Source: Purshia tridentata
Lineage: Eukaryota > Streptophyta > Magnoliopsida > Rosales > Rosaceae
Assembly: GCA_003254885.1 (NCBI GenBank)
Contig: QANT01002280.1
Location: 1-64,000, forward strand
Direction of reading: 5' to 3'
Length of the DNA: 64,000 bases
Part shown: piece by piece, positions 1-12,035 of the stretch
How the letters are laid out: the number at the start of each line of letters is the position of its first letter
How positions within the stretch are numbered: position 1 is the first letter of the stretch
The notes under the pieces: model-generated
Database searches by the model: none
Told to the model about the DNA's origin: nothing
What the model saw: the letters and a program-made list of their open reading frames with translations, nothing else
Position numbers and translations under genes: made by a program

Positions 1-237
1 AGAACACCTTCGAAAAAGCTGCAATTTTATATATGAATGCAACTCGATCAGGAACCGTACGTACTTCAATTCGATTGTATATATTTTTTTATATATTAAT
101 AATTAAAATTATGAAAAATATATGTGACTGAACATGTGTTAATGTATAATAAATCCAATTAAGTAAACATTGTAGCATTTAATATCTTTTATAATGAATT
201 AAAATCGATTTAGAATATTCCAAAGTTGGTTACTTAC

Positions 238-939
238 CCGCATGATTCTTTCTACGGTTAGATTGGTGGGGCTGGTTTCTACCCAAGCTGCTCTCAAGAT
301 CCTCCTTTTGATTTGGTGAGACCAGATCATCATCTTCATCAGGGAGGCCTGCATAATATAATATAATATATATATATATATGTTGGGTTTTTTACGTAAA
401 TATCACCTGAACTATAAGGGGTGTGCTCCCGTACCACTCAAACTTTTTTTTTACTATTTACCACATGAAATTGTCAATATGTGTCAATGTGGCACCTACA
501 ATCAATTTTTCTGTTAAATCATCATTTTTTTTTCAAATTTCTGAATTTGCCCTCAAGTGTAATTAAGAAAAACAAAAACTTTTTAAGGGCAAATTTGAAA
601 ATTTGAGAAAAAAGTTAATAATTTAACTAAAAAACTGACTATAGGTGTCACTATAGCACATATTGATAATTTCAGGTGGTAAATGGTAAAAAAAAAATGT
701 TTAGGTGGTATAAAAGTACACCCCTTATAGTTTAGGTGATATTTACATAAAAAAGCCGTATATGTTCCGAATAGTGCATGTGTAAACCTTAAGAAAATGC
801 TTCATTATATATAGGAATTTTTTTTAAAGAGGTCAAAATTTATGGATGCAGATAATGATAAAATTTGTGGGTATCGTGTCAACATCCTGTTATCATTTTG
901 TTAATAATAAAATTTACGGATGTCTTTTTTGAAAAGTGA

Positions 940-970
<31 letters not shown>

Positions 971-3900
971 TATAAAAAGCAGTAGAGTAGAGTAGGCCGT
1001 ACAATGATAAATGACCATCTTCCACGTGCTATCGTGAAATCTTGGTCTGAAGGCCAATCGCATCTGGGCTAGCAATTGGAGGCTTGTCAATCCCGTATCT
1101 TCCCTTTCTTCTACAAGGTATCCGTATTGGCTCTGTAACCATAGAGCAGTGCCTACATTGGAAAGCCAAGAAGATCAGGAGTTAATCATTGTTAATTAAT
1201 TAAAGGGGTATTTTGATGACGGTACCTCACCCCTTTTCAATTTAGATTAATATCGACTGCATATATAATTTTTTATTAAGGTCCAGTTTTAATTTGCCAT
1301 ATCAAATTTAAATGACCACATCAGATTTATAGGTCACATCAGTATGGATTTACTAATTAAGTTACCATCAATTACATTGGCTATCATTATAATATTTTTT
1401 CTTTTATCTCTTATTTTTCCCTTTATCCCTACATATTAGTCTGCCATCAAAATTTTAAATTTCCCTTATCTAAGACATTTTGATTGAGTTTTTTGAATTT
1501 CAAATTGTACAACTACAACCCATAGATTTCTATGGCTTGGTGTTTGAACCCATTTTTTCTTGGATGCCTAAGCCATCAGTTAGATATTTTAGTGAGGCAA
1601 GGATTGGAATCAGGAAAGGGGTTGGGGTAGTGGTTACACTCTTGCCGTAAGGGTATGTACCAATTTCTTTTTTTACATTTGCTATTGTTCCCATATATGG
1701 TTGATTAGTTTTGCAGCTGTTGAACCATAAAAATTCAAAAAAAAAAAAGATAAAGTTACAGCCCCACATTGGAGTGTCCAAATGAAGTTAAACTCCTAAA
1801 TAGATGAGATAAGTGATAAAGATGGACGAAATCTCATGTTCAAAAATATGGGAGTTTATCAAATTATTTTATCTCTAAGTGGATCACCATTTAAATTTAA
1901 ATTTTGGGTGATCACATCCTCATCTCTTTAGACCTCTGGTGGTCTCTATAAATAGAGCATCAGAGGTTCAAAAAAAGGGGGAGGGAAATTAACACCGAAA
2001 GGCTGTAGAGGAAAGGAGAGGGTTCCAAGGGGAGAGAGAAAGAAACATAGCACCGAAAGGCTGAAGAAAAAGAGAGAAAAAAAAAATCGTCACAAGGCTG
2101 AGGAAAAAGGTGTGGAAAGCAAAAGTGCAGTCACCAGAAAAAAGAAACACAAACATAGGTAGTTGTCCTTTTATGCCATTCAATTCACCTCTATATTTTG
2201 AGATTCAACCAAAATCCTCCTCCAATGGCGTATTGAATCAAGTATTCCTCTCAATATGGCCTTTGGATTCGATTAGAGCCCTTACTCTCTCAAAATATGG
2301 TTTCGGCTGAAACCATAAAAAATAGGATTCGACTGAATTCCAAGTGGTGGCTACAGACATCAAAAAGATGGTCTAGGCCACCACCCAAATGATGCTCGAG
2401 TACATCAACAAAAGAGGCAATGCCCAAGAGCATCAACAAAAAATATCATGCTCAAGGGCATCAACTCTAATGCTAAATAGCAGCAGCAAAAAAAATCCTT
2501 CTCTGCCGCTGCCAACCAAAAAAATGGCACAAAGCCCAACTGATTTTGGTACAAATGTTGCCAGCCAAACTTTCCAATATTTTGCCTTGCAAAAAACAGT
2601 AAAAAGAAAGCGAGTCCAAGTCTCAAACTTGCAAAGTTTGCTGCACCAAGTCTCACGCAGCAAAGGAAAAAAAAATATAAATGAAGAAAGCCAAATGATG
2701 TTGGCTATTGTTGTACGGCAATACAAGTGAAAAAAAAAAGAATGAAGTCCTGTACATGCAAAACTGCAAGGTTGGACGCAATGTGATAACTCCCAGGTTT
2801 TCCTTTCAAATGGAATTGTTGCTGCATGAATTCATGCCAAATTCTGTACGTGAGGCCTTCATCCCATCTTCCTGGTCCTTGTTGGGTAATACCCAGCATG
2901 AAAACCAAGTCCAACTTTGAGGGAGGCGCAGCAAGCAAGAGGAAAAGATCTATACATATGCAAGGGCTTAACGTACAAAAGAGAAAGAAAATGGCTGGAG
3001 CCCAAACAAAGTCTCAAGCCCGTATCCTCTCAAAAAAAATAAATAAATAAACCACCAATTAACCATTCTTTTATTGGCGTGAATCTAAGCAAAAGTTAAT
3101 TGGGCTTGTCCTCAAAATAACATACCCATTAACAAATAATTGCTGATTAGCAAAATGTTGATACAAAGTCCAAAGATCTCTCTTAAATCCATTTTGCCCA
3201 ATTAAAAAAAAGGTATCAATTAATTAATAATTGATACAAAATATTTAGTGGGCACAAAACGAAAATTATGTTTGCCCATTATATAAAATAAATATGTCAT
3301 TTAACAAATAAATGATACAAATATATCAATGGACACATTCCTTAAATCCAAATTCCAAATTCCAAATTCTAAATCTCAAATTCCAAATTCATCTTCTTAA
3401 ATGGTACAAAACCATCTCTTCCAATTGGTATAAAACCAAGTCTCTCAAATCCAAACTTTTAAATTCAACTCCAAAATAGCACAAAGCTAACCAAATTTAA
3501 ATCTTAATGAACTACATTCAGTTTGATCCTGTCAAGGATATGTAGGCAGTCTATACTTAAATTTATGTACGACCATAACCAAATCAAATTCATTCAAATT
3601 TCTCAGAAATTAATTCCATAAGACAAAGTCCCGAATTAATTTCTCAAATCAAATCCAATGGCTCTAAACCTTACCCAAATCACTCAAATCATTTAGATGG
3701 GTCACTTACCTATTTAATTCTTGAAAGTTTGGAACTACGAGTGGTTTGATCCCGCAAAGGGTACGTAGGCAATCTAAAACCAAATCTAGATACAACTGCA
3801 TCCCAAATCAAGTCCCTAGCTCAACCCAACCAAATTCACCAAACAAATTATCCAAATAAATCTCAATTTTTCAATGGGTCATTTACTCATTAGGAATCCC

Positions 3901-5628
3901 AAATCCAAACACTCACACATCTCAATAAATGATTTCAGTTCCGTCATAATTGGAATTAAATGGTCTTCTCTTGTACCTTGTACTAAGAGATTGTAATTAA
4001 GAGATGCACTTCATTTTGAATGGGTCGAACCCTAAATAATAAAACTCTATTCCCTAAATGAGTAGAGTGAGATTATGTTAGGTGATAAATATAATTATTA
4101 ATATAATAATTTATCAAATTTTTCTTCAATAGCAACTAGTGTATATCAATTTATATTTTTCCCATATTTTTCAATTTTTCAATTAATATCTAAAATATTA
4201 AACTGAATGAGTACCTCAGTAAATTAATAAAAATTTCAATACTAGTCTTGGTGTACCCATCACCTTGTACCCAACAATTTGAAGGTGTATCCATCACCGT
4301 GTACCCAATATCACCTTGTGCCTAACAATTTGAAGGTGTATCCATCATTGTATACCCAACAATATCACCTTGTGCCCAACAATTTGAAGGTGTATCCATC
4401 TCCTTGTACCCAACAATTCGAATATATTTTTTAGAATTAACAAACCATGTACTGTTACTTTAAACTAAACATCCAACCCAAGAAAGAATAAGAAATCCAT
4501 AGAAAAATAAATAAACAATAAATTGAAATTCATATAAAAACAAACCTTCCAAAACGCAAAAAAAATGGCAAATGGAGACACAAAGCACAAAAGAACGATG
4601 GAAAATATAGAAGCAAGAACAAAAGAACGATGGAAAATGGAGATGAAAAGCACAGAAGAGTAATGGGAGGAAAATCTTATGCAAAAACGTATGTACTCTA
4701 AAATATCAGATAGAGACCTAACACATTCAAAATTCAAATAGTTGATTTAATTGTGAGAAAGGTTATTTCTGTCATTAAACATATATAATTCACATTTTTT
4801 TAAAAAAAAATTTGACATGTCAAATTAGTGCTGATATGTCATGAATCAAATGATCTGACCTTTAAAAAAAAAAGAAACAGCATATATTAATCACATTTGG
4901 GCTCCTACTAAGGATGAGACTCTAATTTACCCTTAATTAGACGCTATAATCATATCTGACGTGTTAATATACAAAAAATAATTAATATATTGACAATGAT
5001 TAAGAGAAAATTAAGAATCAAACAATCATATACAAGTATTAATTTGTATATTACTTGAGTTTATATGAGAGAAATACGTACCGAAATGTTGGGCAAGGAC
5101 GGCGATATGAAGAATGTTCTTTTTATCAGCCTCTCTGTGAAAGTGCTTATTTATATTAATATTCTTCACTTTGCCAGTGAAAAACTGGACCAAATTTTTG
5201 TGACCAAGCGCAGCAGCCCGGTAGAGTGGCGTTTCTCCCAACGCATTCGGAATCTCCAGTAAAAGTCCCGCGTACTCCCGGCTCTCGTCTGGCGTACTGA
5301 ACCTGTTCAACAAGAGTTCTGCTGCTTCCCGATTTCCTGCGGCAGCCACCTCGTGAAGAACGGTGTTCCCATGGCAATTATACGACATCAAAGCATCGCG
5401 TCTCGTCTCGTGATTATCGGGCAACAAATCAATCAATCTCTTGAGCACGTCTTTGCCTTGGGCGATTGAGGCAGCTGCAACATGAAATACATTGTCTCCG
5501 TCCAATGTGATTGCGCTAAGTAAGTCTTGGGTGTGATTTTCGAAGTGTAGTATCACTTCTTTCCAGTCTTCGTTCATGGCCAAGTCATAGGGTTTTTTCA
5601 TTTCTTCTAATCGACTTACCTCCGCCAT
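238..5628 (-). CDS. Ankyrin-repeat protein (ACD6/ITN1-like), 5' part; 3' end beyond window
   Basis: Three exons are visible: 5628–5082, 1152–1003 and 348–238. All borders have GT/AG signals and the phases match (1 nt carried over each time). The ATG at 5628 opens a 182-codon first exon with ankyrin-type helices (GDNVFHVAAASIAQGKDVLK, GNTVLHEVAAAGNREAAELL, GETPLYRAAALGHKNLVQFF, NILHIAVLAQHF). Exon 2 continues the last repeat and reads TGLTSLQLLAQM, the linker typical of plant ankyrin–transmembrane (PGG-domain) proteins. Exon 3 is acidic then basic and low in structure. The PGG/membrane part, if present, lies left of the window. In this family the proteins act at membranes in defence or salt signalling; the exact member is not identified. 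The first intron is 3.9 kb and packed with repeats, which may affect splicing. Confidence 0.85.
385..758. mobile_element. Foldback MITE with long terminal inverted repeats (Mutator-like?)
   Basis: The two ends are inverted copies over more than 100 bp: the left arm (aaatatcacctgaactataa...) matches the reverse complement of the right arm (ttatagtttaggtgatattt), and the match continues through the A/T-rich tract and into the 'cacc...gaaattgtcaatatgtg' segment. Both flanks carry tatatgtt (377–384 and 759–766), a likely 8 bp target duplication, although the left flank is a TA microsatellite, which weakens this. No coding capacity. It sits in the intron between exons 2 and 3 of the ankyrin gene. 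Confidence 0.75.
1800..4040 (+). mobile_element. Degraded non-autonomous LTR-retrotransposon-like debris
   Basis: A TATA-like site (tctataaatag, about 1944–1954) is followed by A/G-rich leader-like sequence. Two diverged copies of a motif 'gtttgatcc...gtaggca' (about 3520–3550 and 3742–3772) resemble a block seen in some plant LTR elements. No gag or pol reading frame is seen, so it would be a LARD/TRIM-type fossil. Borders are approximate and the family assignment is inference. Confidence 0.3.
4243..4428. repeat. Short tandem array, about 3.5 units of 50–60 bp
   Basis: The phrase 'acaatttgaaggtgtatcca' recurs three times, alternating with variants of 'tcaccttgtacccaac' and 'gtatacccaacaatatcacc'. 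Units differ by small indels. It lies inside intron 1 of the ankyrin gene at the end of the LTR-like debris. Confidence 0.8.
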
Positions 5629-5686
5629 CTCTGTATTTTCTTACAGATCGATGATGCTCACGTACCTACTGTTGCTCTTTGCTTTC

Positions 5687-5693
5687 TTTTATA
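5687..5693 (-). promoter_or_regulatory. TATA box of the ankyrin gene
   Basis: TATAAAA on the minus strand lies about 60 bp upstream of the ATG at 5628, a sensible distance for a short 5' UTR. A second AT stretch (tatatatata) lies just beyond it. Confidence 0.5.
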
Positions 5694-6477
5694 AGCTATA
5701 TATATAAGGTTTTTTGGCTACGATACTTTGCTTGTTTAATTAATTTGGTTGTTTAATTAATGTTTTCTTCGCTACGATACTTTGCTTAATTAATTAATAA
5801 AGTCGAAAAAGCTCACGTATACCTTGTCGAGTATCTGCCTTTGCTTAATTTGTTTACTGAATGTAGATTCTGTGTGCAGCACATGTTGTCTCGCGAATCA
5901 TGTTGCGATTGTACTCTATATGCCCATGCTTTAAATGATTCACGAATCTGTTCTGTGGGGATCCAATTTTTCTCAAGCAGGATCGATCATCCAGAGTGTG
6001 GGGACTATTGTACGTGAGTAATGATCACTAATGATGTGTAATGGGGATTTAATAACTTTGTTTTTAATGTTTTTGTTTTTGTAAGAGAAAAATAAAAGGT
6101 TATGGTCATGCGGAATGAGGATACACCTCAAGTTTCTTTTGCACAATGGCCACTATATTCCTGTGCAAGTTGCTATGAGCAATGAAGTATAGCTGTAATA
6201 TATTGATTATGATTTATGAGTATGACCAATCTTTTAGGTGTTGGTTATATTATTAAATCCCCACCTAACCAATATATAGTATAGGCTGGAATTCCCTAGA
6301 TACTCGTTGGGTGCTTTAGAACTAAGACGATTGAGTAGAAAGCATGCGACGACTCTACTTTTCTCAATTGAAACATATTTTCATGGTTCCTGTATACAAT
6401 CCAGTGCTTCAGTTATTCAATATAGAAAATTACATCCCATGTCCTTGAACATGTAGACACATATTATGCTAGTTTGA
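5694..6477. other. Intergenic: ankyrin upstream region and fibrillin 3' flank
   Basis: AT-rich sequence with two imperfect copies of 'ctacgatactttgctt...ttaattaat' (about 5717–5760 and 5772–5800). The part next to 6478 should hold the fibrillin 3' UTR. No gene seen. Confidence 0.4.
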
Positions 6478-7806
6478 TTAGGGAGTCAAGAGGGAGCTGC
6501 CTTCCTTTATTAGCACAAACACACTGCCATTGTCTCCCCTTGAAATTCGAAGCTCTTCGTCAAGGTATGTGGTTAGCAACCATGATTCAGCCCTGCTGCT
6601 TGATATAGAGAACTTAAATGGGGGTTGGCTCGATATGGTCCTTGCAACAGACGAAGCAGTGTCTTGGACAGAGGTGAGCAAACCTTTGAAGGGCGTGAGG
6701 TCTACCTTTTGTCCCAGAAACTCAACGTTTTCTGGAATCACTAATGAGTCTGTTAGCTGGGGAGTGCCAATTACGCCTTCTTCAAACTTGATCTGAATCA
6801 ACAAATCGAAAGCAGCTCATTACAGCTGAATCCAAAGCTTCAAACTTTGTTTCCAATTATATATGTTGTTTGATCGAATTCCATATTCCATATACACATT
6901 TAATGTTTCTGATGAATTCATGATTTGTACAAAATCTAAGCAGCCTTTAGCGAAATTTAAAAGGAAAGGGAATAAACCTGGACTCGCTTGGGACTTCGAA
7001 CTTCGAATTTGGCATTGGTACTAATCGAAGTTGTAGCCAATGGCCCAGAAAACTGCACAGAGTTCTCGACAGTGAAATTATCAGAGTCAATTGTCTGCGA
7101 TATCTCCTCTACCTTTACTAATGGAAGCGTTCCCCTTGACAACAATGGAAACAGACCCACAAAAGACGTGTACCTACACAAATCCACAAAAATCAAAGCA
7201 TATATAATCATTAACACTATAAATTCAATTCATATTTTAAGTAGATATATAACAATACATCATCAGCATATCACCGTTCCGTAACGCACAAAAACGCACA
7301 AACTTTTTTGATTAATGAGAATATGGGACTTACGCCAGAATCCATTTGCCATTTAGCAGAGGAAGGGCGTCAGTCGGAGCCGGAGTAGGGTTCTGGGCCT
7401 CCAATTGGGTAATAAGCTCGACAATCTCGGCCCGAGTCTCGCTGGTCGCGCTCAGCCCACGATCAGTCCCATAAAACGAGTCCACCAACGCCTTCTTCAG
7501 CCTAACGATCGCTTCTGGCTGCCCAGCCGGCTTGTCCTCCTCCTCAGCCACAGCCACACCCCCACCCCCAGCTAGTGGCTCCTCCTTCTTCTCGTCCCAC
7601 CCTTCGCCGTCCACCGCTCGGATCCGGGTCGAGGGTCTTGCCGACCCGACAAATTTGCTGCTCAATTTGACTGGGGCTCGGATTGAAGCAGTGTTTGGCG
7701 CGAAGAGTGAGGTGGGCTTGAAGGTGGCGAGTCGATGATTGTGATGCGGTGCGTTTAGTGTGAGAGTCTTGCATGGGAATTGGTTCAGCTGAGTGACGAA
7801 GGCCAT
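6478..7806 (-). CDS. Plastid-lipid-associated protein / fibrillin (FBN1/PAP1 type)
   Basis: Exons 7806–7334, 7173–6978 and 6792–6478 give 327 aa, the normal length for this family; phases and GT/AG borders agree. The first ~60 residues are rich in S, T, R and N and end before an acidic stretch ([12 protein letters not shown]), as expected of a chloroplast transit peptide. The PAP/fibrillin domain follows with family blocks [100 protein letters not shown] and the C-terminal [17 protein letters not shown]. Fibrillins coat plastoglobules and chromoplast fibrils and help in photoprotection and lipid or carotenoid storage. The match to the FBN1/FBN2 group is strong; which of the two is not decided. 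Confidence 0.95.
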
Positions 7807-8389
7807 GTTTGGCGCTTTTTCTTAAGCTGAGAATTTGTGAACTGAGAGATTGAAGAAGAGCTTCTGCTTCTGGGTTCAGCAAAGCGTCTGCAGTCGGCGA
7901 ATTTAAGCAGCAGAAAATAGGGAGGGAGAGTTGAGGCCTTTAGGCAGTTCGGTTGTCTGTCCTGTATTGGTTGTCTTGCTTAGGCAATAGTAAACGAAAA
8001 GACATTTTTGACCCTGACTATTTTGGTTTTGTTCTATGGTGGGAGGGTAAAATGGAACTCACGGTCCCCAATTCTTGTGGGAATGGTGCACCCGTCCACA
8101 GCTCCAGATTTTGACACGTACAGACTGTAATTTAGAGCACATGAGATCACATGGAGAGCATGTGGGATAGAGCAAATAATTTACATGATTTTGGTAATGG
8201 GCCATTTTTTGGGCTTTCACCATTGAATCTGGTTTGGTCCGATCTAAGCTTTTTCTGACGTTCACAAAACTAATGAAGTAGTAAGAGGTCAGGTAACGTG
8301 GGTGCAAGTATGTAACATATATTCAAAGGTGCATATATAACATATCCATTGTGAATCCAAGTTTGTGAAAGAATCCCAACTACTTTGTA
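7807..8389. other. Intergenic: fibrillin promoter and receptor-kinase 3' flank
   Basis: About 580 bp between two minus-strand genes. The part next to 7806 must contain the fibrillin 5' UTR and promoter; the left part should carry the 3' UTR of the lectin receptor kinase. No further gene seen. Confidence 0.4.
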
Positions 8390-10441
8390 TCAGCGACCAC
8401 CTGAGAGTAGTGTAGACTCTGCAACATACGATTTTGAAAACCCTTTGCCCACAGAAGATGGATATGACATTGCAAAGTCATCAAAACCTTCATGGTGTGC
8501 AAAAGTTAACCCACTGGAAGAGAGCCCAAGAAGTGACAACTCACGCAGAGCAATGTCGCCATCCAAATACTGCACAACTTGACGCATGCTTGGCCTAGCT
8601 GTAGGCTCTGAGTGTGAGCAAAGCAGCCCAAGCTTCAACACCAACTCCACTTCCTCAGCCACAAACTCTGTGCCCAAATTTGGATCTTTTGCCTCAAGAA
8701 TGTCACTTCTGTTCCAACAAGAAAAAACCCAATCAACCAAAATGACATCTTGGTTTGGACCCTGTGTCTCTATTGGCCTTCTTCCACAGGCAACTTCAAG
8801 CAAAAATGCCCCAAAAGCAAACACATCTGTGTTGGTTGTGGCCTTGCCTGATCTTGTGTGCTCAGGAGCTAGATACCCAAGTGTTCCAACTATGTGGGTG
8901 GTTTGAGGGTCTGTCCCATGGTCATACAATCTTGCAAGTCCAAAATCTCCTAGCCTTGCATTCAGTTCCCCATCTAGCAATACATTACTAGCTTTGACAT
9001 CTCTGTGAATCACAACTTGTTCCCATTCTTCATGGAGATAGAACAGCCCTGAAGCCACACCTCTGATGACTCTAAACCTCTGTCCCCAGTTGAGAGTGAC
9101 CACTGGGTTGTCATAGAGGTATTTGTCCAAGCTTCCATTAGGCATGTAGTCATAGACCAAGAGTAACTCTCCTTTTCTTCTACAATAACCCAAGAGTTGT
9201 ACTAAATTCCGGTGGCGAAGCCGACCAATGCTAACAATTTCTGCAACAAATTCCTTCATCCCCTGCCTTGATTCATGTGAGACCCTCTTCACAGCAATCT
9301 CAATTTTAGATGTGGGTAATATGCCTCTATAGACTTTCCCAAAACCCCCAGTTCCCAAAAGCTCCTTTTCCCTAAACCCCTTTGTGGCAATATATAGCTC
9401 TTTGTATTTAAACCTTTGAGGCCCATACTCAAGCTCCCAATCTTCAAGCACTTCTGCGAACTTCCTCTTCCTTTTTATCGCATAAACTAAACCTGAAATT
9501 GCTAGCAAAACCAAACTCACACACATCACAGGCACACCAATTGTCAAAACTTTAGACCTTTTTTTACCTCTTATCCGAGGCAACTTGGGAAGTTGTGAAT
9601 GAACAAGTTCTTGAGCCATGCCATTGATCTCAAAGCTCCAGCCCAAAACATAGTGGGATGTGAGGACTGAGCCAGTGGAGGAGGAGAATCCAACATACAT
9701 GGATCTGTTGAGGATTGGGGAAAGGTCATACTTCAAAGACAAAAGTGGAATTTGGGGTTTGGCAACATTGATTGGAGCCAGAGTGACATTGATTTGCTTC
9801 TGGAAACCATCATACTCCACCCAAACTTGCATTGGTTGGCCACTGATGAGGGTCAAGTTCTGAAACCCACCATTTTTTTTCACAAAATATCCCGCTGGGG
9901 TGGATTTCTTAGAGTGCAAGCCATTAACATCAATCCCAACATGGTTGTCATTGATGTCATTGAACTCATTGCTCTGGATGGTGTCAAACTCCACAGCAAA
10001 AACATTATTGGTGGAATTTCCATTGTTGGTCTCATTGAAAAGACCAAGATACTGGCTGGGAAGAGCCCCCGGAATCCCTCTGGTGGGAGCAATGACGAAT
10101 GCGATTCCATGGCCGCTGAGAGTCGGGTATTCTGATCTGATGGCAAAGACAAAAGTGGTGGAGAAGGAGAAAGCAGTGGCATTGGAATATGATGAGTTGT
10201 TGAAGGTTACTGGGTTGGAGTAGAAGGCATGGCCCTGATTCTGTTTAGTATCGTTTGTAAGTTTCAAAAGACCACTGGGTGTGACTCCTGCTATGCCGTC
10301 TAGGCTAAGATTGGCAGACCGAAAACCATTGTAGGTGAAACTCACATCTTCAGCTGCTGCTGCTGCTAAGCTTAGTAGTAGTACTAGATGGAGTATTGCA
10401 AGCTTGAAAAACATGGCTGCTGGTCTTGATTCTCTGCCCAT
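8390..10441 (-). CDS. L-type lectin-domain receptor-like kinase (LecRK, clade IV-like)
   Basis: Single exon, 683 aa, as is usual for LecRKs. A hydrophobic signal peptide (MFFKLAILHLVLLLSLAAAA) precedes the legume-lectin domain (about residues 31–280, with VEFDTIQSNEFNDINDNHVG holding the metal/sugar-site residues). A membrane span lies at about 299–322, followed by a basic stop-transfer KRKRK. The kinase domain (about 355–630) has GTGGFG (363–368), the catalytic Lys in AVKRV (about 385), HRDVKASN (479–486, RD-type), DFG (499–501) and the activation-segment GTLGYLAPE. All key residues are present, so it should be active. It would act at the plasma membrane in stress, immunity or pollen signalling. 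Translation could also start at Met10 (10414), which leaves a tidier signal peptide. Confidence 0.95.
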   Translation of the reverse strand: MGRESRPAAMFFKLAILHLVLLLSLAAAAAEDVSFTYNGFRSANLSLDGIAGVTPSGLLKLTNDTKQNQGHAFYSNPVTFNNSSYSNATAFSFSTTFVFAIRSEYPTLSGHGIAFVIAPTRGIPGALPSQYLGLFNETNNGNSTNNVFAVEFDTIQSNEFNDINDNHVGIDVNGLHSKKSTPAGYFVKKNGGFQNLTLISGQPMQVWVEYDGFQKQINVTLAPINVAKPQIPLLSLKYDLSPILNRSMYVGFSSSTGSVLTSHYVLGWSFEINGMAQELVHSQLPKLPRIRGKKRSKVLTIGVPVMCVSLVLLAISGLVYAIKRKRKFAEVLEDWELEYGPQRFKYKELYIATKGFREKELLGTGGFGKVYRGILPTSKIEIAVKRVSHESRQGMKEFVAEIVSIGRLRHRNLVQLLGYCRRKGELLLVYDYMPNGSLDKYLYDNPVVTLNWGQRFRVIRGVASGLFYLHEEWEQVVIHRDVKASNVLLDGELNARLGDFGLARLYDHGTDPQTTHIVGTLGYLAPEHTRSGKATTNTDVFAFGAFLLEVACGRRPIETQGPNQDVILVDWVFSCWNRSDILEAKDPNLGTEFVAEEVELVLKLGLLCSHSEPTARPSMRQVVQYLDGDIALRELSLLGLSSSGLTFAHHEGFDDFAMSYPSSVGKGFSKSYVAESTLLSGGR

Positions 10442-10568
10442 TAACTTTCACATATATCCTTCATTTTCAGTCATATATATCCATCATTGCAGCCGACATT
10501 CGGGAAGATATATTGAGCAAGTCGTTCCCACTTGGACTGTCATTGTCACAATAATGAAGTTGTTTTTA

Positions 10569-11468
10569 GGGTTAAATACGTTTTTAGTCCCTGTGTTTTA
10601 CTTCAAAAACAAATTTGGTCCTCATGGTTTCAAAATTCTGATTTTAGTCCTTGGCTTTTACTCCAAAAACAAATTTGGTCCTCTTAGTTTCAAAATTCCA
10701 GTTTTTGTCTTTGGGTTTTTGTCCATTTCTAATTTTGATCCTTGGGTTTTTGTCCATTTGCAATTTTCATCCTTAAATATTTATATATGTTTTTTTACCT
10801 TTTTTAAATAGAATTTTTTTAAAAAAGAAATTATTCTTCCTACAAAAGAATTAATTGGGGTAAATGAGTTGCTAAAAATAAGGAGAGGTGTGATTTTTTA
10901 TTTCATTTTATTTTTCAATTATAATTATTCTATTTTATTATTTTACTCTCAAAATATTAAATTGTTTGATTTTAATCTTTTAATTAACAAAAGGCAATGT
11001 TGGATTTTTGAATGTTTAACCTTCCTCTTCATTCTCCCATTATATATACTAATCTCTTGCCATGAGTATTGCGTGTGTCAATTGACTTTTCTAAATATTT
11101 AATTAAAAATTTTAATAATTTATTTGTCTTAAAATAATAGTGGTGTGGAAGTGAGTTGCTAAAAATAAGGGTGTAATACTATTTTTTTTTTAATTTTAAT
11201 TATTCTATTTTACAATTTTGTCTTTTACTAATAAATAATATTATGAATACCTATTTTTTAAGTGGGGTATTTTTAAAATTCATAAATTTAACCATTTTAC
11301 TCTTCTTTTGGCTTTATATATAGATAAATACATGTAATTTACAAAATACCATTGAAGGACCAAATTGTTAATGAACAAAAACCCAAGGATCAAAATTAGA
11401 ATTTTGAAACCACAAAGACTAAATTTATTTTTCGTGTAAAACACAAGCAACAAAAATGTAATTAACCC
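10569..11468. mobile_element. Mutator-like foldback MITE, 900 bp, with perfect 9 bp target duplication
   Basis: Both flanks read ttgttttta (10560–10568 and 11469–11477), an exact 9 bp duplication, the Mutator hallmark. The ends are inverted: GGGTTAAATACGTTTTTAGT on the left, and GGGTTAATTACATTTTTGTT as the reverse complement of the right; the match runs for about 120 bp. The left arm itself repeats a ~65 bp module (aaaaacaaatttggtcctc...tttcaaaattc) and then a ~32 bp one (ttgggtttttgtccattt). The middle is AT-rich and contains two diverged copies of a segment starting 'gagttgctaaaaataagg' (10867 and 11153). No transposase. It lies about 130 bp upstream of the receptor-kinase start codon. Confidence 0.9.
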
Positions 11469-11477
11469 TTGTTTTTA

Positions 11478-12035
11478 TATGTATTAAACATTGATCCAGA
11501 ATTCCAGACTATCTAATTCCAACTCGATCTGTACGCAACTAGTTGAGCTTCTAATATAGTGATTGGTTGGTCCACTGTCCAGGCCATCCATTGTGGACCA
11601 ATCTGTATATCAATTGCACAATGTATGCTTCACGTGTATTACAATATTCGTTTTTCAAATGATTATATGCACTGAACTGAAGCCTAAGAAAACATGGTTG
11701 AAATTTCCATGCAAGATTGGAACAGCTATTGTTTTATTTATAATTTGGCAGTTAGGCGACTTTGAAGAAATAAGAAATATATTTGACAGATGGCATTGCT
11801 TGCGCCAATTTCATCTCTAAGGAGGATGGCATTACTTAATATTTTTGCAATATTGACTAAGCTCTATCGAGTCAATCAAATGTTATATTGAAAGTTCATA
11901 TAATTAATAAATTCATTATAATAAAGAAAAGAGATCATCATAGAAAGCAACAAATAATTAAAGAAAAGAAGCGTGAACATCTACACCACCAATATTTAAT
12001 TTTAATAAATGGCTAGGAAACTTAATGAAAATATT
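11478..12035. other. Intergenic, AT-rich, no gene seen
   Basis: Only short chance reading frames. Separates the two DNA transposons. Confidence 0.4.

Larger units (their letters stand above)
1153..5081. other. 3.9 kb intron 1 of the ankyrin gene, filled with repeat debris
   Basis: No exon of the host gene is needed here, because the flanking exons join in phase and complete one ankyrin repeat. The interior is AT-rich and contains an LTR-element-like relic (about 1.8–4.0 kb) and a short tandem array (4.25–4.43 kb). Weakly similar inverted segments occur near both ends (around 1195–1345 and 4805–4945, each beginning aattaa-ggg and holding a 'aaggtc...catatca' block), so part of the intron could be one large inserted element. 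Confidence 0.5.

Noticed and set aside
2389-3050. Overlapping frames in the ankyrin intron
   Set aside because: Low-complexity Lys/Ser-rich translation within repeat debris, no similarity to any family I know.
9752-10811. Long plus-strand frames opposite the lectin receptor kinase
   Set aside because: Antisense shadows of a strong minus-strand gene and, beyond 10569, of the foldback element.
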